Source: [Pasteurella] aerogenes
Lineage (GTDB): Bacteria > Pseudomonadota > Gammaproteobacteria > Enterobacterales > Pasteurellaceae
Length of the DNA: 64,000 nt
Direction of reading: 5' to 3'
NCBI GenBank assembly: GCA_900637275.1
Contig: LR134362.1
Span: forward strand, 1,860,001-1,924,000
The first letter of the stretch is position 1. The number at the start of each line of letters is the position of its first letter. Under the pieces are notes generated by a model. That model saw only the letters and a list, made by a program, of their open reading frames with translations, was not told where the DNA came from and did not search any database. The translations under genes and the position numbers were made by a program. Positions 17,541-26,269 of the stretch are shown here, piece by piece.

Positions 17541-19838
17541 ATGTTAAATCAACAATTTTCACAGATTATCGCCGCGGAATTAGCGGTACAACCGCAACAA
17601 ATTGCCGCCGCCATTCAACTGTTGGATGATGGCAATACCATTCCATTTATCGCGCGTTATCGCAAAGAAGCAACCGGCGGTTTAGACGATAGTCAATTGC
17701 GTCATTTCGAGACCCGTTTAATTTATTTGCGCGAATTAGAAGATCGCCGCCAAACCATTTTGAAATCCATTGAAGATCAAGGCAAATTAAGCGATGAATT
17801 ACGCCACCAAATCCAACAAACGCAAAGTAAAACCGAGTTAGAAGATCTTTATCTTCCCTACAAACTAAAACGTCGTACCAAAGGGCAAATTGCGATTGAG
17901 GCCGGTCTTGAGCCATTAGCGGATTTATTATGGAATGAACCACATCATGAGCCAGAAAAATCAGCCGAAGTTTATATTGATGCGGAAAAAGGCTTTGCCG
18001 ACAGTAAAGCGGTATTGGATGGTGCACGTTATATTTTGATGGAACGGTTTGCCGAAGATGCATTGTTATTGGCAAAAGTACGCCAATATTTACAACAAAG
18101 TGCGGTACTAATTTCTAAAGTTTTACCGGGAAAAGAACAAGAAGGCGAAAAATTTCAGGATTATTTCGATCATCAAGAATTGTTACGAAATGTGCCTTCC
18201 CATCGTGCCTTGGCGATGTTTCGCGGGCGCAACGAGGGCTTTTTGCAACTGAGTTTAAATGCCGATCCGGAACAAGAAGAAGGTGCGCGCCATAGTTATT
18301 GCGAAGAAATTATTCGTGAACATTTAGCGGTGCGTTTTAATCAGCAGGCGGCGGACAAATGGCGCGAGCAAGTGATTGCTTGGACGTGGAAAATTAAAGT
18401 GTCGCTGCATCTGGAAACGGAATTAATGACCGCGCTACGGGAAAAAGCCGAAGAAGAAGCGATTGATGTTTTTGCGCGAAATTTGACCGCACTTTTAATG
18501 GCTGCACCGGCGGGTGCGAAAACCACAATGGGACTTGATCCGGGTTTGCGTACTGGCGTGAAAGTGGCTGTGGTGGATAATACTGGAAAATTGTTGGCAA
18601 CCGATACGGTGTATGCTCATACGGGTCAACAAGATCGCGCTGGTGCCGCCATTTATCAATTAATTAAGCAACATCACGTGGAATTAATTGCCATTGGTAA
18701 CGGAACTGCTTCGCGTGAAACCGAACGTTTTGCCAAAGAGGTGATTAAACAACTTTCGGATCCAAAACCGCAAACAGTCGTGGTCAGTGAAGCCGGTGCG
18801 TCCGTGTATTCCGCCTCGGAACTGGCAGCACAAGAATTCCCAGACTTGGATGTCTCCTTGCGCGGCGCAGTGTCAATTGCACGTCGCCTACAAGATCCGC
18901 TGGCGGAATTAGTAAAAATCGAGCCAAAAGCTATCGGAGTCGGTCAATATCAACATGATGTCAACCAAAGCCAATTGGCACGGAAATTAGATGCGGTCGT
19001 AGAAGACTGTGTGAACGCCGTTGGAGTGGATTTAAATACTGCGTCAGTTCCGCTGTTAGCACGTGTAGCGGGGATGAGCAAGACCTTGGCGCAAAATATT
19101 GTTGCCTATCGTGATGAAAACGGTCGTTTTGACAGCCGCGAACAACTAAAGAAAGTAGCGCGTCTAGGACCAAAAGCCTTTGAGCAATGCGCGGGATTTA
19201 TGCGAATTGCCCAAGGAAAAAATCCACTAGATGCCTCAGGTGTACACCCAGAAGCCTATCCGGTGGTAGAAAAAATCTTGCAAGCCACTGAAAAATCTAT
19301 TCAGGATTTAATGGGTAATGCGAGTGCTATTCGTCAATTAGATGCCAAACAATTTACCGATAAGCAATTCGGTTTACCAACAGTACAGGATATTTTTAAA
19401 GAGTTGGAAAAACCGGGCCGCGACCCGCGCGGTGAATTTAAAACCGCAACCTTTATGGAAGGCGTTGAGGATATTGCCGATTTAAAATCTGGGATGATTT
19501 TGGAAGGAACGGTCACAAATGTCACCAATTTTGGCGCCTTTGTGGACATCGGCGTTCATCAAGACGGTTTGGTGCATATTTCTTCGTTGTCGGATAAATT
19601 TGTAGAAGATCCGCATCAAGTGGTGAAAACCGGTGATATTGTGAAAGTAAAAGTATTGGAAGTGGATGTGGCACGAAAACGGATTGCGTTAACCATGCGT
19701 TTAGAAGAACGTCCAACGGAAAATAAAGAAAAAAATCACCGCACTTTATCAGCCAAATCGCCATCATCACGTGGACGAATGGACAATGCGGTTATGGGCA
19801 ATGCATTTGCTGATGCCCTTAAGAATTGGAAAAAATAA
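17541..19838 (+). CDS. tex: RNA-binding transcription accessory protein Tex (YhgF)
   Basis: 765 residues, close to E. coli YhgF (773). Domain order: N-terminal helical region, YqgF-homologous RNase H-like domain (about 330-450, with TTMGLDPGLRTGVKVAVVD), helix-hairpin-helix pair (about 500-560), and a C-terminal S1 domain (about 650-725, GTVTNVTNFGAFVDIGVHQD). Tex binds nucleic acid and influences transcription and stress tolerance; its exact activity is unsettled. The tail is Lys/Ser-rich. USS cores occur at 18098, 18486 and 19738. Confidence 0.95.
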   Translation: MLNQQFSQIIAAELAVQPQQIAAAIQLLDDGNTIPFIARYRKEATGGLDDSQLRHFETRLIYLRELEDRRQTILKSIEDQGKLSDELRHQIQQTQSKTELEDLYLPYKLKRRTKGQIAIEAGLEPLADLLWNEPHHEPEKSAEVYIDAEKGFADSKAVLDGARYILMERFAEDALLLAKVRQYLQQSAVLISKVLPGKEQEGEKFQDYFDHQELLRNVPSHRALAMFRGRNEGFLQLSLNADPEQEEGARHSYCEEIIREHLAVRFNQQAADKWREQVIAWTWKIKVSLHLETELMTALREKAEEEAIDVFARNLTALLMAAPAGAKTTMGLDPGLRTGVKVAVVDNTGKLLATDTVYAHTGQQDRAGAAIYQLIKQHHVELIAIGNGTASRETERFAKEVIKQLSDPKPQTVVVSEAGASVYSASELAAQEFPDLDVSLRGAVSIARRLQDPLAELVKIEPKAIGVGQYQHDVNQSQLARKLDAVVEDCVNAVGVDLNTASVPLLARVAGMSKTLAQNIVAYRDENGRFDSREQLKKVARLGPKAFEQCAGFMRIAQGKNPLDASGVHPEAYPVVEKILQATEKSIQDLMGNASAIRQLDAKQFTDKQFGLPTVQDIFKELEKPGRDPRGEFKTATFMEGVEDIADLKSGMILEGTVTNVTNFGAFVDIGVHQDGLVHISSLSDKFVEDPHQVVKTGDIVKVKVLEVDVARKRIALTMRLEERPTENKEKNHRTLSAKSPSSRGRMDNAVMGNAFADALKNWKK

Positions 19839-19876
19839 ACGTAAAAAAACAAAATAAACAAAAGGTTATCACTAAT

Positions 19877-21175
19877 ATGAATAAAAATATTTTTGTGGTT
19901 GGTTTTATGCTATTTGCCATCTTTTTTGGCGCGGGCAATTTGATTTTCCCACCTAAACTAGGGTTCGACAGCGGTGCCGATTTTTGGACCGCCATTAGCG
20001 GTTTTATTTTAACCGGCGTGGGATTACCCTTGGTAACGACAATTGTCGCCTCTTATTATGAAGGCGGCTACAAAAAAGCATTGGAGCGGATTAGTCCTAT
20101 CATTTCGTTGCTACTATTAAGCGCTATCTATTTGACTATCGGACCATTTTTCGCTATTCCGCGTACTGCCGCCACCGCATATGATATGGCGATCATTCCC
20201 TTTATCGGGCATCCCGGATCACTATCCTTATTTATCTTTACTTTCATCTATTTTGCGATTGTATTGTGGTTAAGTTTAAATCCAAGCAAAATGATCGACC
20301 GTGTTGGCAGCATTTTGACACCGGTATTATTGGTGGCGATTATTGCCTTGATTTTGCGCGCTTTCGGATTGTATGCGGATGTAGAATACAGCGAAACTGC
20401 TACGTTAACTACGCCATTTTTTAGCGGCTTTTTAGATGGTTACCAAACCATGGATGCTCTCGCTGCGTTTGCCTTTTCGGTTTTAGTCATCAATGGAATT
20501 AAAGCCAAAAGCCATAACAGCTCCCTTTCATTGGTCAAACAAACAATTTATGCCGCGTTAATCGCCGCGATTTGTCTCGCAATTATTTACGTTTCCATCG
20601 GCTGGATTGGATATAAAATTCCGTTAAGCCATGCCGCTGCGGATGAAATTATGGCGCATGGGCAAAATTTAGGTACCTATATTTTAAATGAAACAACCAC
20701 GCAGGCATTTGGCGAATTAGGACGTACCCTACTTGGCGTTATCGTTACCCTCGCCTGCTTAACTACCGCTATCGGTTTGGTGGTTTCCACTTCGGCGTAT
20801 TTTAACAACATTTTCCCGAAAATTTCCTACCGCACTTATGCGCTGGTATTTACCGCCATCAGTTTCGGTTTAGCTAACCAAGGGTTGAATGCGGTTATCA
20901 GTAAATCCATTCCGGTATTGCTCGTTCTCTATCCTATCGCGATGACCGCACTTATTATCTTATTGATCAATTTGATGATTCCGTTGCCAATTTTGGCGCA
21001 ACGCCTAACGATTATTTTGGTGACTATCATTGCGATTTTATCGGTGGCAGATGTGAGTATTGTGCAACAATTCCCATTGAAAGCTTATTCGATGGAATGG
21101 TTGCCTTTCGCTATTGGCGGCTTGCTGATTGGCTCAATTTTAAGTAAATTTGTCGGCAATAATGCATCGCAATAA
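19877..21175 (+). CDS. brnQ: Branched-chain amino acid:cation symporter BrnQ
   Basis: 432 residues, about 12 membrane helices. The N-terminal FFGAGNLIFPPKLGFDSG is the BrnQ/LIVCS family signature. The protein takes up leucine, isoleucine and valine with sodium or protons. The frame is open upstream from a TTG at 19826 inside tex, but the ATG at 19877 gives the normal N-terminus MNKNIFVVGFMLF; AAAGG lies a rather long 12 bases before it. It starts 38 bases after tex and may be co-transcribed; a terminator follows. Confidence 0.93.
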   Translation: MNKNIFVVGFMLFAIFFGAGNLIFPPKLGFDSGADFWTAISGFILTGVGLPLVTTIVASYYEGGYKKALERISPIISLLLLSAIYLTIGPFFAIPRTAATAYDMAIIPFIGHPGSLSLFIFTFIYFAIVLWLSLNPSKMIDRVGSILTPVLLVAIIALILRAFGLYADVEYSETATLTTPFFSGFLDGYQTMDALAAFAFSVLVINGIKAKSHNSSLSLVKQTIYAALIAAICLAIIYVSIGWIGYKIPLSHAAADEIMAHGQNLGTYILNETTTQAFGELGRTLLGVIVTLACLTTAIGLVVSTSAYFNNIFPKISYRTYALVFTAISFGLANQGLNAVISKSIPVLLVLYPIAMTALIILLINLMIPLPILAQRLTIILVTIIAILSVADVSIVQQFPLKAYSMEWLPFAIGGLLIGSILSKFVGNNASQ

Positions 21176-21190
21176 GCGATTATCAACAAA

Positions 21191-21212
21191 AAAGAGGCTA
21201 TTTAGCCTCTTT
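21191..21212. terminator. Bidirectional terminator between brnQ and rlmB
   Basis: 9-bp stem AAAGAGGCT/AGCCTCTTT with an ATTT loop, followed by a run of T on the plus strand and preceded by A residues that serve the minus strand. Confidence 0.85.
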
Positions 21213-21231
21213 TTTTACGCCATGTTTATGC

Positions 21232-21969
21232 TTATGCTAAGCGTTGACGCACAATTTCAAATAAACATACGCCGGTGGCAACGGAAACATTCAGCGACGA
21301 CACCGATCCCGCCATGGGAATACTGATCAATTGATCGCAAGTTTCTCGCGTTAAACGACGCATTCCGTCGCCCTCTGCCCCCATAACCAAGGCTAAAGGG
21401 CCGGTAAGTTTACTTTGATACAGGGTTTCCGTTGCTTCGCCGGCAGTGCCAATCACCCAAATATTATGTTGTTGCTGCAACTCTCGCAAAGTTCGGGTTA
21501 AATTGGTCACGCGAATAAGCGGTACGCATTCCGCCGCACCACAAGCCACTTTACGTGCAATTGAGGTTAATTGTGCTGATTTATCTTTCGGCACTATCAC
21601 CGCACACACTCCCGCCGCGTCGGCAGTACGCAAACACGCGCCCAAATTATGCGGATCGGTAACGCCATCTAAGACCAACAACAATGGCACCGGATGATGT
21701 CGCAAAATCTGATCAAGATCTTGTTCATTCAGTTCTTTCGCCGGTTGAACACGCGCAATAATACCTTGATGAACCTCACCATTCGCTTTTTTATCTAAAC
21801 TATCGCGATTTAAAAACTGTACCGAAATCCCCAATTGATGAAGTTCATCGAGTAAAGGCTGCAAGCGTTTATCCTCACGCCCTTTTAACACATAAACCTC
21901 AATTAAACGCTCCGGCGCACGACTAAGGAAGGCATTCACTGCATGAATACCATAAATATTTTCTGACAT
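21232..21969 (-). CDS. rlmB: 23S rRNA (guanosine-2'-O)-methyltransferase RlmB
   Basis: 245 residues. N-terminal substrate-binding domain (1-75) and C-terminal SPOUT methyltransferase with the three knot motifs DPHNLGACLRTADAAG, LALVMGAEGDGMRRLT and SIPMAGSVSSLNVSVATG. RlmB methylates G2251 of 23S rRNA in the P loop, using S-adenosylmethionine. It starts 12 bases after rnr, the same rnr-rlmB pair as in E. coli. Confidence 0.96.
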   Translation of the reverse strand: MSENIYGIHAVNAFLSRAPERLIEVYVLKGREDKRLQPLLDELHQLGISVQFLNRDSLDKKANGEVHQGIIARVQPAKELNEQDLDQILRHHPVPLLLVLDGVTDPHNLGACLRTADAAGVCAVIVPKDKSAQLTSIARKVACGAAECVPLIRVTNLTRTLRELQQQHNIWVIGTAGEATETLYQSKLTGPLALVMGAEGDGMRRLTRETCDQLISIPMAGSVSSLNVSVATGVCLFEIVRQRLA

Positions 21970-21981
21970 CTCAGATCCTTT

Positions 21982-24369
21982 TTATTTTTTCGTTTTTTTA
22001 CTTTTATTTTTACTTTTTGATTTTGCGTTTTTTTTGACCGCACTTTTCACCGCTTTATTTGCGCCCGCCTTTTGCTTTTTAATACTTTCCGCATAGCGCA
22101 ACGTTTTTTTCGCATTTTGTTTAGCCGTTTTGCCTTCTCGTAGTGGTTTACGCTCGCTGGAAATCATGGAAAAATCCACTTGGCGTTGTTCAAGACTCAC
22201 CGCCTCAACCCGAATACGCACTTTGTCGCCAATACGATAAACCATACCACTATTCTCACCAATTAAGCGTTGTTTTGACAAATCAAATTGGTAATAATCA
22301 TTATCTAGTGTGGAAATATGAACCAAACCGTCGATAAATAAATCATTCAAGCGGACAAACAACCCAAATCCTGTTACGGATGAAATCACACCATCAAATT
22401 CTTGCCCCACATGATCTTGCATATATTCGCATTTTAGCCAATCCGCCACATCACGCGTCGCATCATCCGCTCGGCGTTCGGTCATGGAACAATGTTCCCC
22501 CAAAATATCCATATCATCAATGACATAATGATAACCGCCGGTATCCGTAGTGCGGCGTTTGGAGCCTTGTTTTTTTGCCAATAAATATTTGATGCCACGG
22601 TGCAGCGTTAAATCCGGATAACGACGAATTGGCGAGGTGAAATGCGCATATTCGTCCAAGGCTAAACCGAAGTGTCCAATATTATCTGGATCGTACATTG
22701 CCTGGCTAAGAGAACGCAACAACATGGTTTGGATCAATTCGTGATCCGGACGTTCGCGCACTTGTTCCAATAATTTCGCATAATCAGCCGTCGTCGGTTT
22801 TTCACCACCACCAAGGGTTAAACCACATTCATTTAAAAATCCTCTAAATGCAGTGAGCTTTTCTTCGCTTGGCCCTGCATGAATACGATATAACGCTGCT
22901 TCTTCATGGTGTTGCATAAAATTGGCTGCCGCAATATTGGCTAAGATCATGCATTCTTCGATAATTTTATGTGCATCATTACGAATAACTGGTTCAATAC
23001 TTTCAATTCGTCCCATTTCATTAAACACAAATTTACTTTCTATGGTTTCAAAATCAATGGCACCTCGTTGATGACGTGCTTTAATCAACGCTTGATACAT
23101 TTGGTACAGTTCTTGCAAGTGCGGGACTAATTCTTGGTAACGTTGTTGTAATTCTTCATCTCCCTCTAAAATACGCGCCACTTTGGTATAAGTTAAACGC
23201 GCATGGGAATTCATAACAGCTTCGTAAAATTGATAGCCGGTCATCTTGCCTTTCGCCGATAAGTCAATTTCACACACCATACACAGGCGATCAACTTGCG
23301 GGTTGAGTGAACATAACCCGTTGGATAAAATCTCCGGCAACATCGGCACCACGCGGTTAGGGAAATACACTGAATTACCACGATTATAGGCTTCGGTATC
23401 CAACGCAGTACGCAAACGTACATAATAGCTCACATCCGCAATTGCCACCCACAATTTCCAACCGCTTCCATTTTTACGACAAAAAACCGCATCGTCAAAG
23501 TCACGCGCATCTTCACCATCAATAGTGACTAATGGCAATTGACGTAAATCCACCCGCCCTTGTTTAGCTTCTTCCGGCACTTCTTCTGTGAATTTTTTCA
23601 CTTGTTTTTCTACCGTTTTCGGGAACACATGAGGAATATCATGATTACGAATGGCAATCTCGGTTTCCATGCCTTTTGCCATATTTTCGCCCAAAATTTC
23701 CACAATCATGCCCACCGGCTGGGTAAAATTCGCAGTTCTCGGCTTCAACTCCACCACAACCACTTGCCCCATACGAGCGCCTTTTCGATATTCGTTAGGA
23801 ATTAAAATATCGCGGTTAATGCGGCTGTCATCCGGCACCACATAACCGATACTGTCCTCAAGGAAGAAACGACCAACCAATTGTTTTTTGCGGCTTTCCA
23901 GCACCCGCACAATACGCACTTCTTTGCGTCCCTTGCGATCAAATCCGTTTGGTTGCGCCAGCACATAATCCCCATGCATCACACGTTGCATTTGAACATT
24001 TGGAATAAACCAATCGTCTTTAACGCCATCCACTTGCAGAAAACCGTAACCATCGCGATGCCCAATTACCGTTCCCTTCAATAAATCCAATTTTTCCGGC
24101 AAAGCATAACACTTGCGTTTAGTAAAAACCAATTGACCGTCATTTTCCATGGCACGCAAACGTCGGCGCATCCCCTCCTGCTGCTCCTCGCTTTCGATCG
24201 CAAGTGCGGTCAAAATTTCTTCTTTTGACATCGGTGCATTATGTTCACGGATAATTTGCAAAATGAAATCTCGGCTTGGGATCGGATTATCATATTTTTT
24301 TAGTTCCACTTGATAATTCGGATCAGAAAGTGCGGTCATTTTTGCGGAAGTTTTTTTATCGGTTTTCAT
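21982..24369 (-). CDS. rnr: Ribonuclease R
   Basis: 795 residues. N-terminal helix-turn-helix and two cold-shock domains (about 30-240), RNB catalytic domain (about 260-590) with the acidic cluster TIDGEDARDFDDAVF, an S1 domain (about 640-725, GQEFDGVISSVTGFGLFV), and a Lys-rich tail ending in SKSKNKSKKTKK. RNase R is a processive 3'-5' exonuclease able to unwind structured RNA; it acts in RNA quality control and trans-translation. USS cores at 22037, 24202 and 24328. First gene of rnr-rlmB. Confidence 0.97.
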   Translation of the reverse strand: MKTDKKTSAKMTALSDPNYQVELKKYDNPIPSRDFILQIIREHNAPMSKEEILTALAIESEEQQEGMRRRLRAMENDGQLVFTKRKCYALPEKLDLLKGTVIGHRDGYGFLQVDGVKDDWFIPNVQMQRVMHGDYVLAQPNGFDRKGRKEVRIVRVLESRKKQLVGRFFLEDSIGYVVPDDSRINRDILIPNEYRKGARMGQVVVVELKPRTANFTQPVGMIVEILGENMAKGMETEIAIRNHDIPHVFPKTVEKQVKKFTEEVPEEAKQGRVDLRQLPLVTIDGEDARDFDDAVFCRKNGSGWKLWVAIADVSYYVRLRTALDTEAYNRGNSVYFPNRVVPMLPEILSNGLCSLNPQVDRLCMVCEIDLSAKGKMTGYQFYEAVMNSHARLTYTKVARILEGDEELQQRYQELVPHLQELYQMYQALIKARHQRGAIDFETIESKFVFNEMGRIESIEPVIRNDAHKIIEECMILANIAAANFMQHHEEAALYRIHAGPSEEKLTAFRGFLNECGLTLGGGEKPTTADYAKLLEQVRERPDHELIQTMLLRSLSQAMYDPDNIGHFGLALDEYAHFTSPIRRYPDLTLHRGIKYLLAKKQGSKRRTTDTGGYHYVIDDMDILGEHCSMTERRADDATRDVADWLKCEYMQDHVGQEFDGVISSVTGFGLFVRLNDLFIDGLVHISTLDNDYYQFDLSKQRLIGENSGMVYRIGDKVRIRVEAVSLEQRQVDFSMISSERKPLREGKTAKQNAKKTLRYAESIKKQKAGANKAVKSAVKKNAKSKSKNKSKKTKK

Positions 24370-24476
24370 AGGTTGGTATCCTTATGGGAGTGGACTTGGT
24401 ATAAGTTTGACACTGTGGGAGGGGGAAAGCAAGCGAAAGCGTAAGATAATGGATAAAACAAAATGATAGAAAAAAT

Positions 24477-24500
24477 AAAACCCGACAAGTGTCGGGTTTT
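24477..24500 (-). terminator. Terminator of the rpsF-rplI operon
   Basis: Perfect 10-bp stem AAAACCCGAC/GTCGGGTTTT with an AAGT loop, 17 bases after the rplI stop on the minus strand, followed by a U-rich tract in that direction. Confidence 0.9.
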
Positions 24501-24516
24501 TTATTAACTGCGAAAA

Positions 24517-24966
24517 TTATTCTGCAACAACAACGATGTTTAATGTTGCAAATACTTCACCGTGAAGTTGGAAACGGACTTCGTGATCGCCGGTTGTACG
24601 TAATGGACCGGTTGAAAGACGAACTTCGCTTTTAGCAACTTCCACGCCCGCTGCAGTTACTGCATCAGCAACATCGCGAGTAGTGATAGAACCGAATAAA
24701 CGACCTTCATCACCTGCTTTAGATGTGATGGTTACTGTCGCTAATTCAGTTAATTTCGCAGCGCGCGCTTGAGCAGCAGCTAAAGCTTCAGCAGCTTTAG
24801 CTTCTAATTCTGCACGACGTGCTTCAAAATGTTCAACGTTAGCTTTGGTTGCCATCACTGCTTTTCCTTGAGGAATTAAGAAGTTACGTGCATAACCTGA
24901 TTTAACGTTAACTTGATCACCTACGCTACCTAAGTGAGCGATTTTATCTAAAAGAATTACTTGCAT
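24517..24966 (-). CDS. rplI: 50S ribosomal protein L9
   Basis: 149 residues. Two globular domains joined by a long alpha helix: the N-terminal MQVILLDKIAHLGSVGDQVNVK signature region, the Ala/Glu-rich helix at about 45-75, and the C-terminal domain. L9 binds at the base of the L1 stalk and helps keep reading frame. Last gene of rpsF-priB-rpsR-rplI, 18 bases after rpsR. Confidence 0.97.
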   Translation of the reverse strand: MQVILLDKIAHLGSVGDQVNVKSGYARNFLIPQGKAVMATKANVEHFEARRAELEAKAAEALAAAQARAAKLTELATVTITSKAGDEGRLFGSITTRDVADAVTAAGVEVAKSEVRLSTGPLRTTGDHEVRFQLHGEVFATLNIVVVAE

Positions 24967-24984
24967 TACCGTATTCTCCTTAAA

Positions 24985-25212
24985 TTACTGATGATTGTCA
25001 GTGTATGGAAGTAACGCTAAATAACGCGCACGTTTGATAGCGCGAGCTAATTGACGTTGATACTTCGCACGAGTACCGGTAATACGGCTTGGAACAATTT
25101 TGCCGCTCTCTGTGATATAGTTCTTTAATGTAGCGATATCTTTATAATCAATTTCTACTACATTTTCCGCTGTGAAACGGCAGAACTTACGACGACGGAA
25201 ATAACGTGCCAT
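24985..25212 (-). CDS. rpsR: 30S ribosomal protein S18
   Basis: 75 residues, beginning MARYFRRRKFCRFTAENV. S18 forms a heterodimer with S6 in the platform of the small subunit. The basic central stretch PSRITGTRAKYQRQLARAIK is conserved. With S6 it may also bind the operon leader (see 25956-26002). Confidence 0.97.
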   Translation of the reverse strand: MARYFRRRKFCRFTAENVVEIDYKDIATLKNYITESGKIVPSRITGTRAKYQRQLARAIKRARYLALLPYTDNHQ

Positions 25213-25224
25213 TTGGCTAGTCTC

Positions 25225-25551
25225 CTAATCTATAAATTCGATTTGCTCGGCGTGTAACACTAATTGATTTAAACCGTTTGCCGATTTATGTGAGCTAATA
25301 AATCCCACAACCAATAATTTACTGCCGACCGTAATGCTTTGAGTTTTTGCTATTAGTGCATTCCCGCTAACCTGTATCGGCATTTTGCACCACGCTTGAC
25401 GTGATAACCCGGCTTCTTGTTGTTCGGAACGATGTTCCAAATAAAACCGGCAATGTTCGATACCGTTAGGGCTTTTATGTCGTTTCGGATAATCCGCCAC
25501 TTGACCGACTAAAGAGAAACGATTACTAACAGTTAAATTACTCTTCAGCAT
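25225..25551 (-). CDS. priB: Primosomal replication protein PriB
   Basis: 108 residues from the ATG at 25551, which gives MLKSNLTVSNRFSLVGQV, the Haemophilus-type start; an upstream ATG at 25572 lies deeper inside rpsF. Single-domain OB fold with GIEHCRFYLEHRSEQQ. PriB binds single-stranded DNA and stimulates PriA helicase during replication restart. The start overlaps the end of rpsF by 14 bases, so it is likely translationally coupled. Confidence 0.93.
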   Translation of the reverse strand: MLKSNLTVSNRFSLVGQVADYPKRHKSPNGIEHCRFYLEHRSEQQEAGLSRQAWCKMPIQVSGNALIAKTQSITVGSKLLVVGFISSHKSANGLNQLVLHAEQIEFID

Positions 25552-25915
25552 CCTCAAAATCGTTGTTTTCAACTTCAGCTAAAGGTTTACGCTCATCACG
25601 TGCTTTAACCATTGGGGACGCTTCTGTTACGGCGTGCTTAGTACGAATAATTACGTTACGAAGAACTGCGTCGTTGTAACGGAAAGTTGTTTCTAGCTCG
25701 TCGATGACTTCTTGAGGCGCTTCTACATTCATAAGCACATAATGTGCTTTATGTAATTTATTGATTGGGTAAGCCAATTGGCGACGACCCCAATCTTCTA
25801 GGCGATGGATTTGACCGCCAGCTTCTTTAACAGAACCTGTATAACGTTCAATCATGCCGGGTACTTGTTCGCTTTGGTCCGGATGAACCATAAACACGAT
25901 TTCGTAGTGACGCAT
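25538..25915 (-). CDS. rpsF: 30S ribosomal protein S6
   Basis: 125 residues, beginning MRHYEIVFMVHPDQSEQVPGM, with an acidic tail (ENNDFEDAEE) that in E. coli is the site of RimK glutamylation; here the terminal residues are Glu-Glu. S6 pairs with S18 in the platform. First gene of the operon, with a consensus-like promoter at 26014-26042 and a hairpin leader. Confidence 0.97.
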   Translation of the reverse strand: MRHYEIVFMVHPDQSEQVPGMIERYTGSVKEAGGQIHRLEDWGRRQLAYPINKLHKAHYVLMNVEAPQEVIDELETTFRYNDAVLRNVIIRTKHAVTEASPMVKARDERKPLAEVENNDFEDAEE

Positions 25916-25955
25916 TACTGCTCCTTACGGGTTAATCAGCCTCCGACGATAAGAC

Positions 25956-26002
25956 CAGTCACCAATCTTGCGGAAGCAAGGAACGAAAATATGATGTGAC
26001 TG
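25956..26002 (-). promoter_or_regulatory. Structured rpsF leader, candidate S6:S18-binding element
   Basis: The leader begins with a stem CAGTCAC/GTGACTG (26002-25996 with 25962-25956) enclosing a second perfect hairpin CTTGC-TTCC-GCAAG (25980-25967). The S6:S18 complex of E. coli is known to bind a CCG-containing structure in its own rpsF leader; a CCG is present here in the inner hairpin. The regulatory role is inferred from position and this similarity. Confidence 0.45.
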
Positions 26003-26013
26003 TAAGGTGTGCG

Positions 26014-26042
26014 ATTATACAGAGGTCAAGGCTAAAGCACAA
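26014..26042 (-). promoter_or_regulatory. Promoter of the rpsF operon
   Basis: TTGTGC (26042-26037), 17-base spacer, TATAAT (26019-26014) on the minus strand. The start would be near 26007, so the leader hairpin begins almost at the first base. It is 99 bases upstream of rpsF. Confidence 0.85.
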
Positions 26043-26202
26043 GATATCTTGCACAAAAAATAAGTAAAATAGACCGCTTTTTTGCTTGCCACCATTTTTC
26101 GTGATATATGATAACATCCATGACCACATCAAGGGATCCTAAATTACCCGCCCCAGCGGCATTGACACCAAATAAAGCTAGATATCGTTAATATGCGTCC
26201 CA
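26043..26202. other. Intergenic stretch between the rpsF promoter and the lexA terminator
   Basis: No convincing gene. On the plus strand a 23-codon frame runs from 26120 to 26191 (starting MTTSRDPKLPAPAAL), preceded by TTGCCA and TGATAA 17 bases apart but with no ribosome-binding site; I do not call it a gene. No tRNA fold seen. Confidence 0.4.
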
Positions 26203-26242
26203 AAAGTGCGGTCAAAAATAGGCAAATTTTTCACCGCACTTT
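26203..26242 (-). terminator. USS inverted pair downstream of lexA
   Basis: AAAGTGCGGT (26203-26212) and ACCGCACTTT (26233-26242) are perfect complements with a 20-base spacer, 28 bases after the lexA stop on the minus strand. Probably doubles as the lexA terminator. Confidence 0.65.
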
Positions 26243-26269
26243 AAACCCCAAAGGGCAATCTAATCAGCA

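Noticed and set aside
19826..19876. Upstream TTG start for brnQ inside tex
   Set aside because: It would add a basic 17-residue tail before the conserved MNKNIFVVGFMLF start; the ATG at 19877 fits the family.
25916..26269. tRNA or other stable RNA gene in the rpsF-lexA gap
   Set aside because: No cloverleaf, no TTCRA-type T-arm; the structured part is explained as the rpsF leader.
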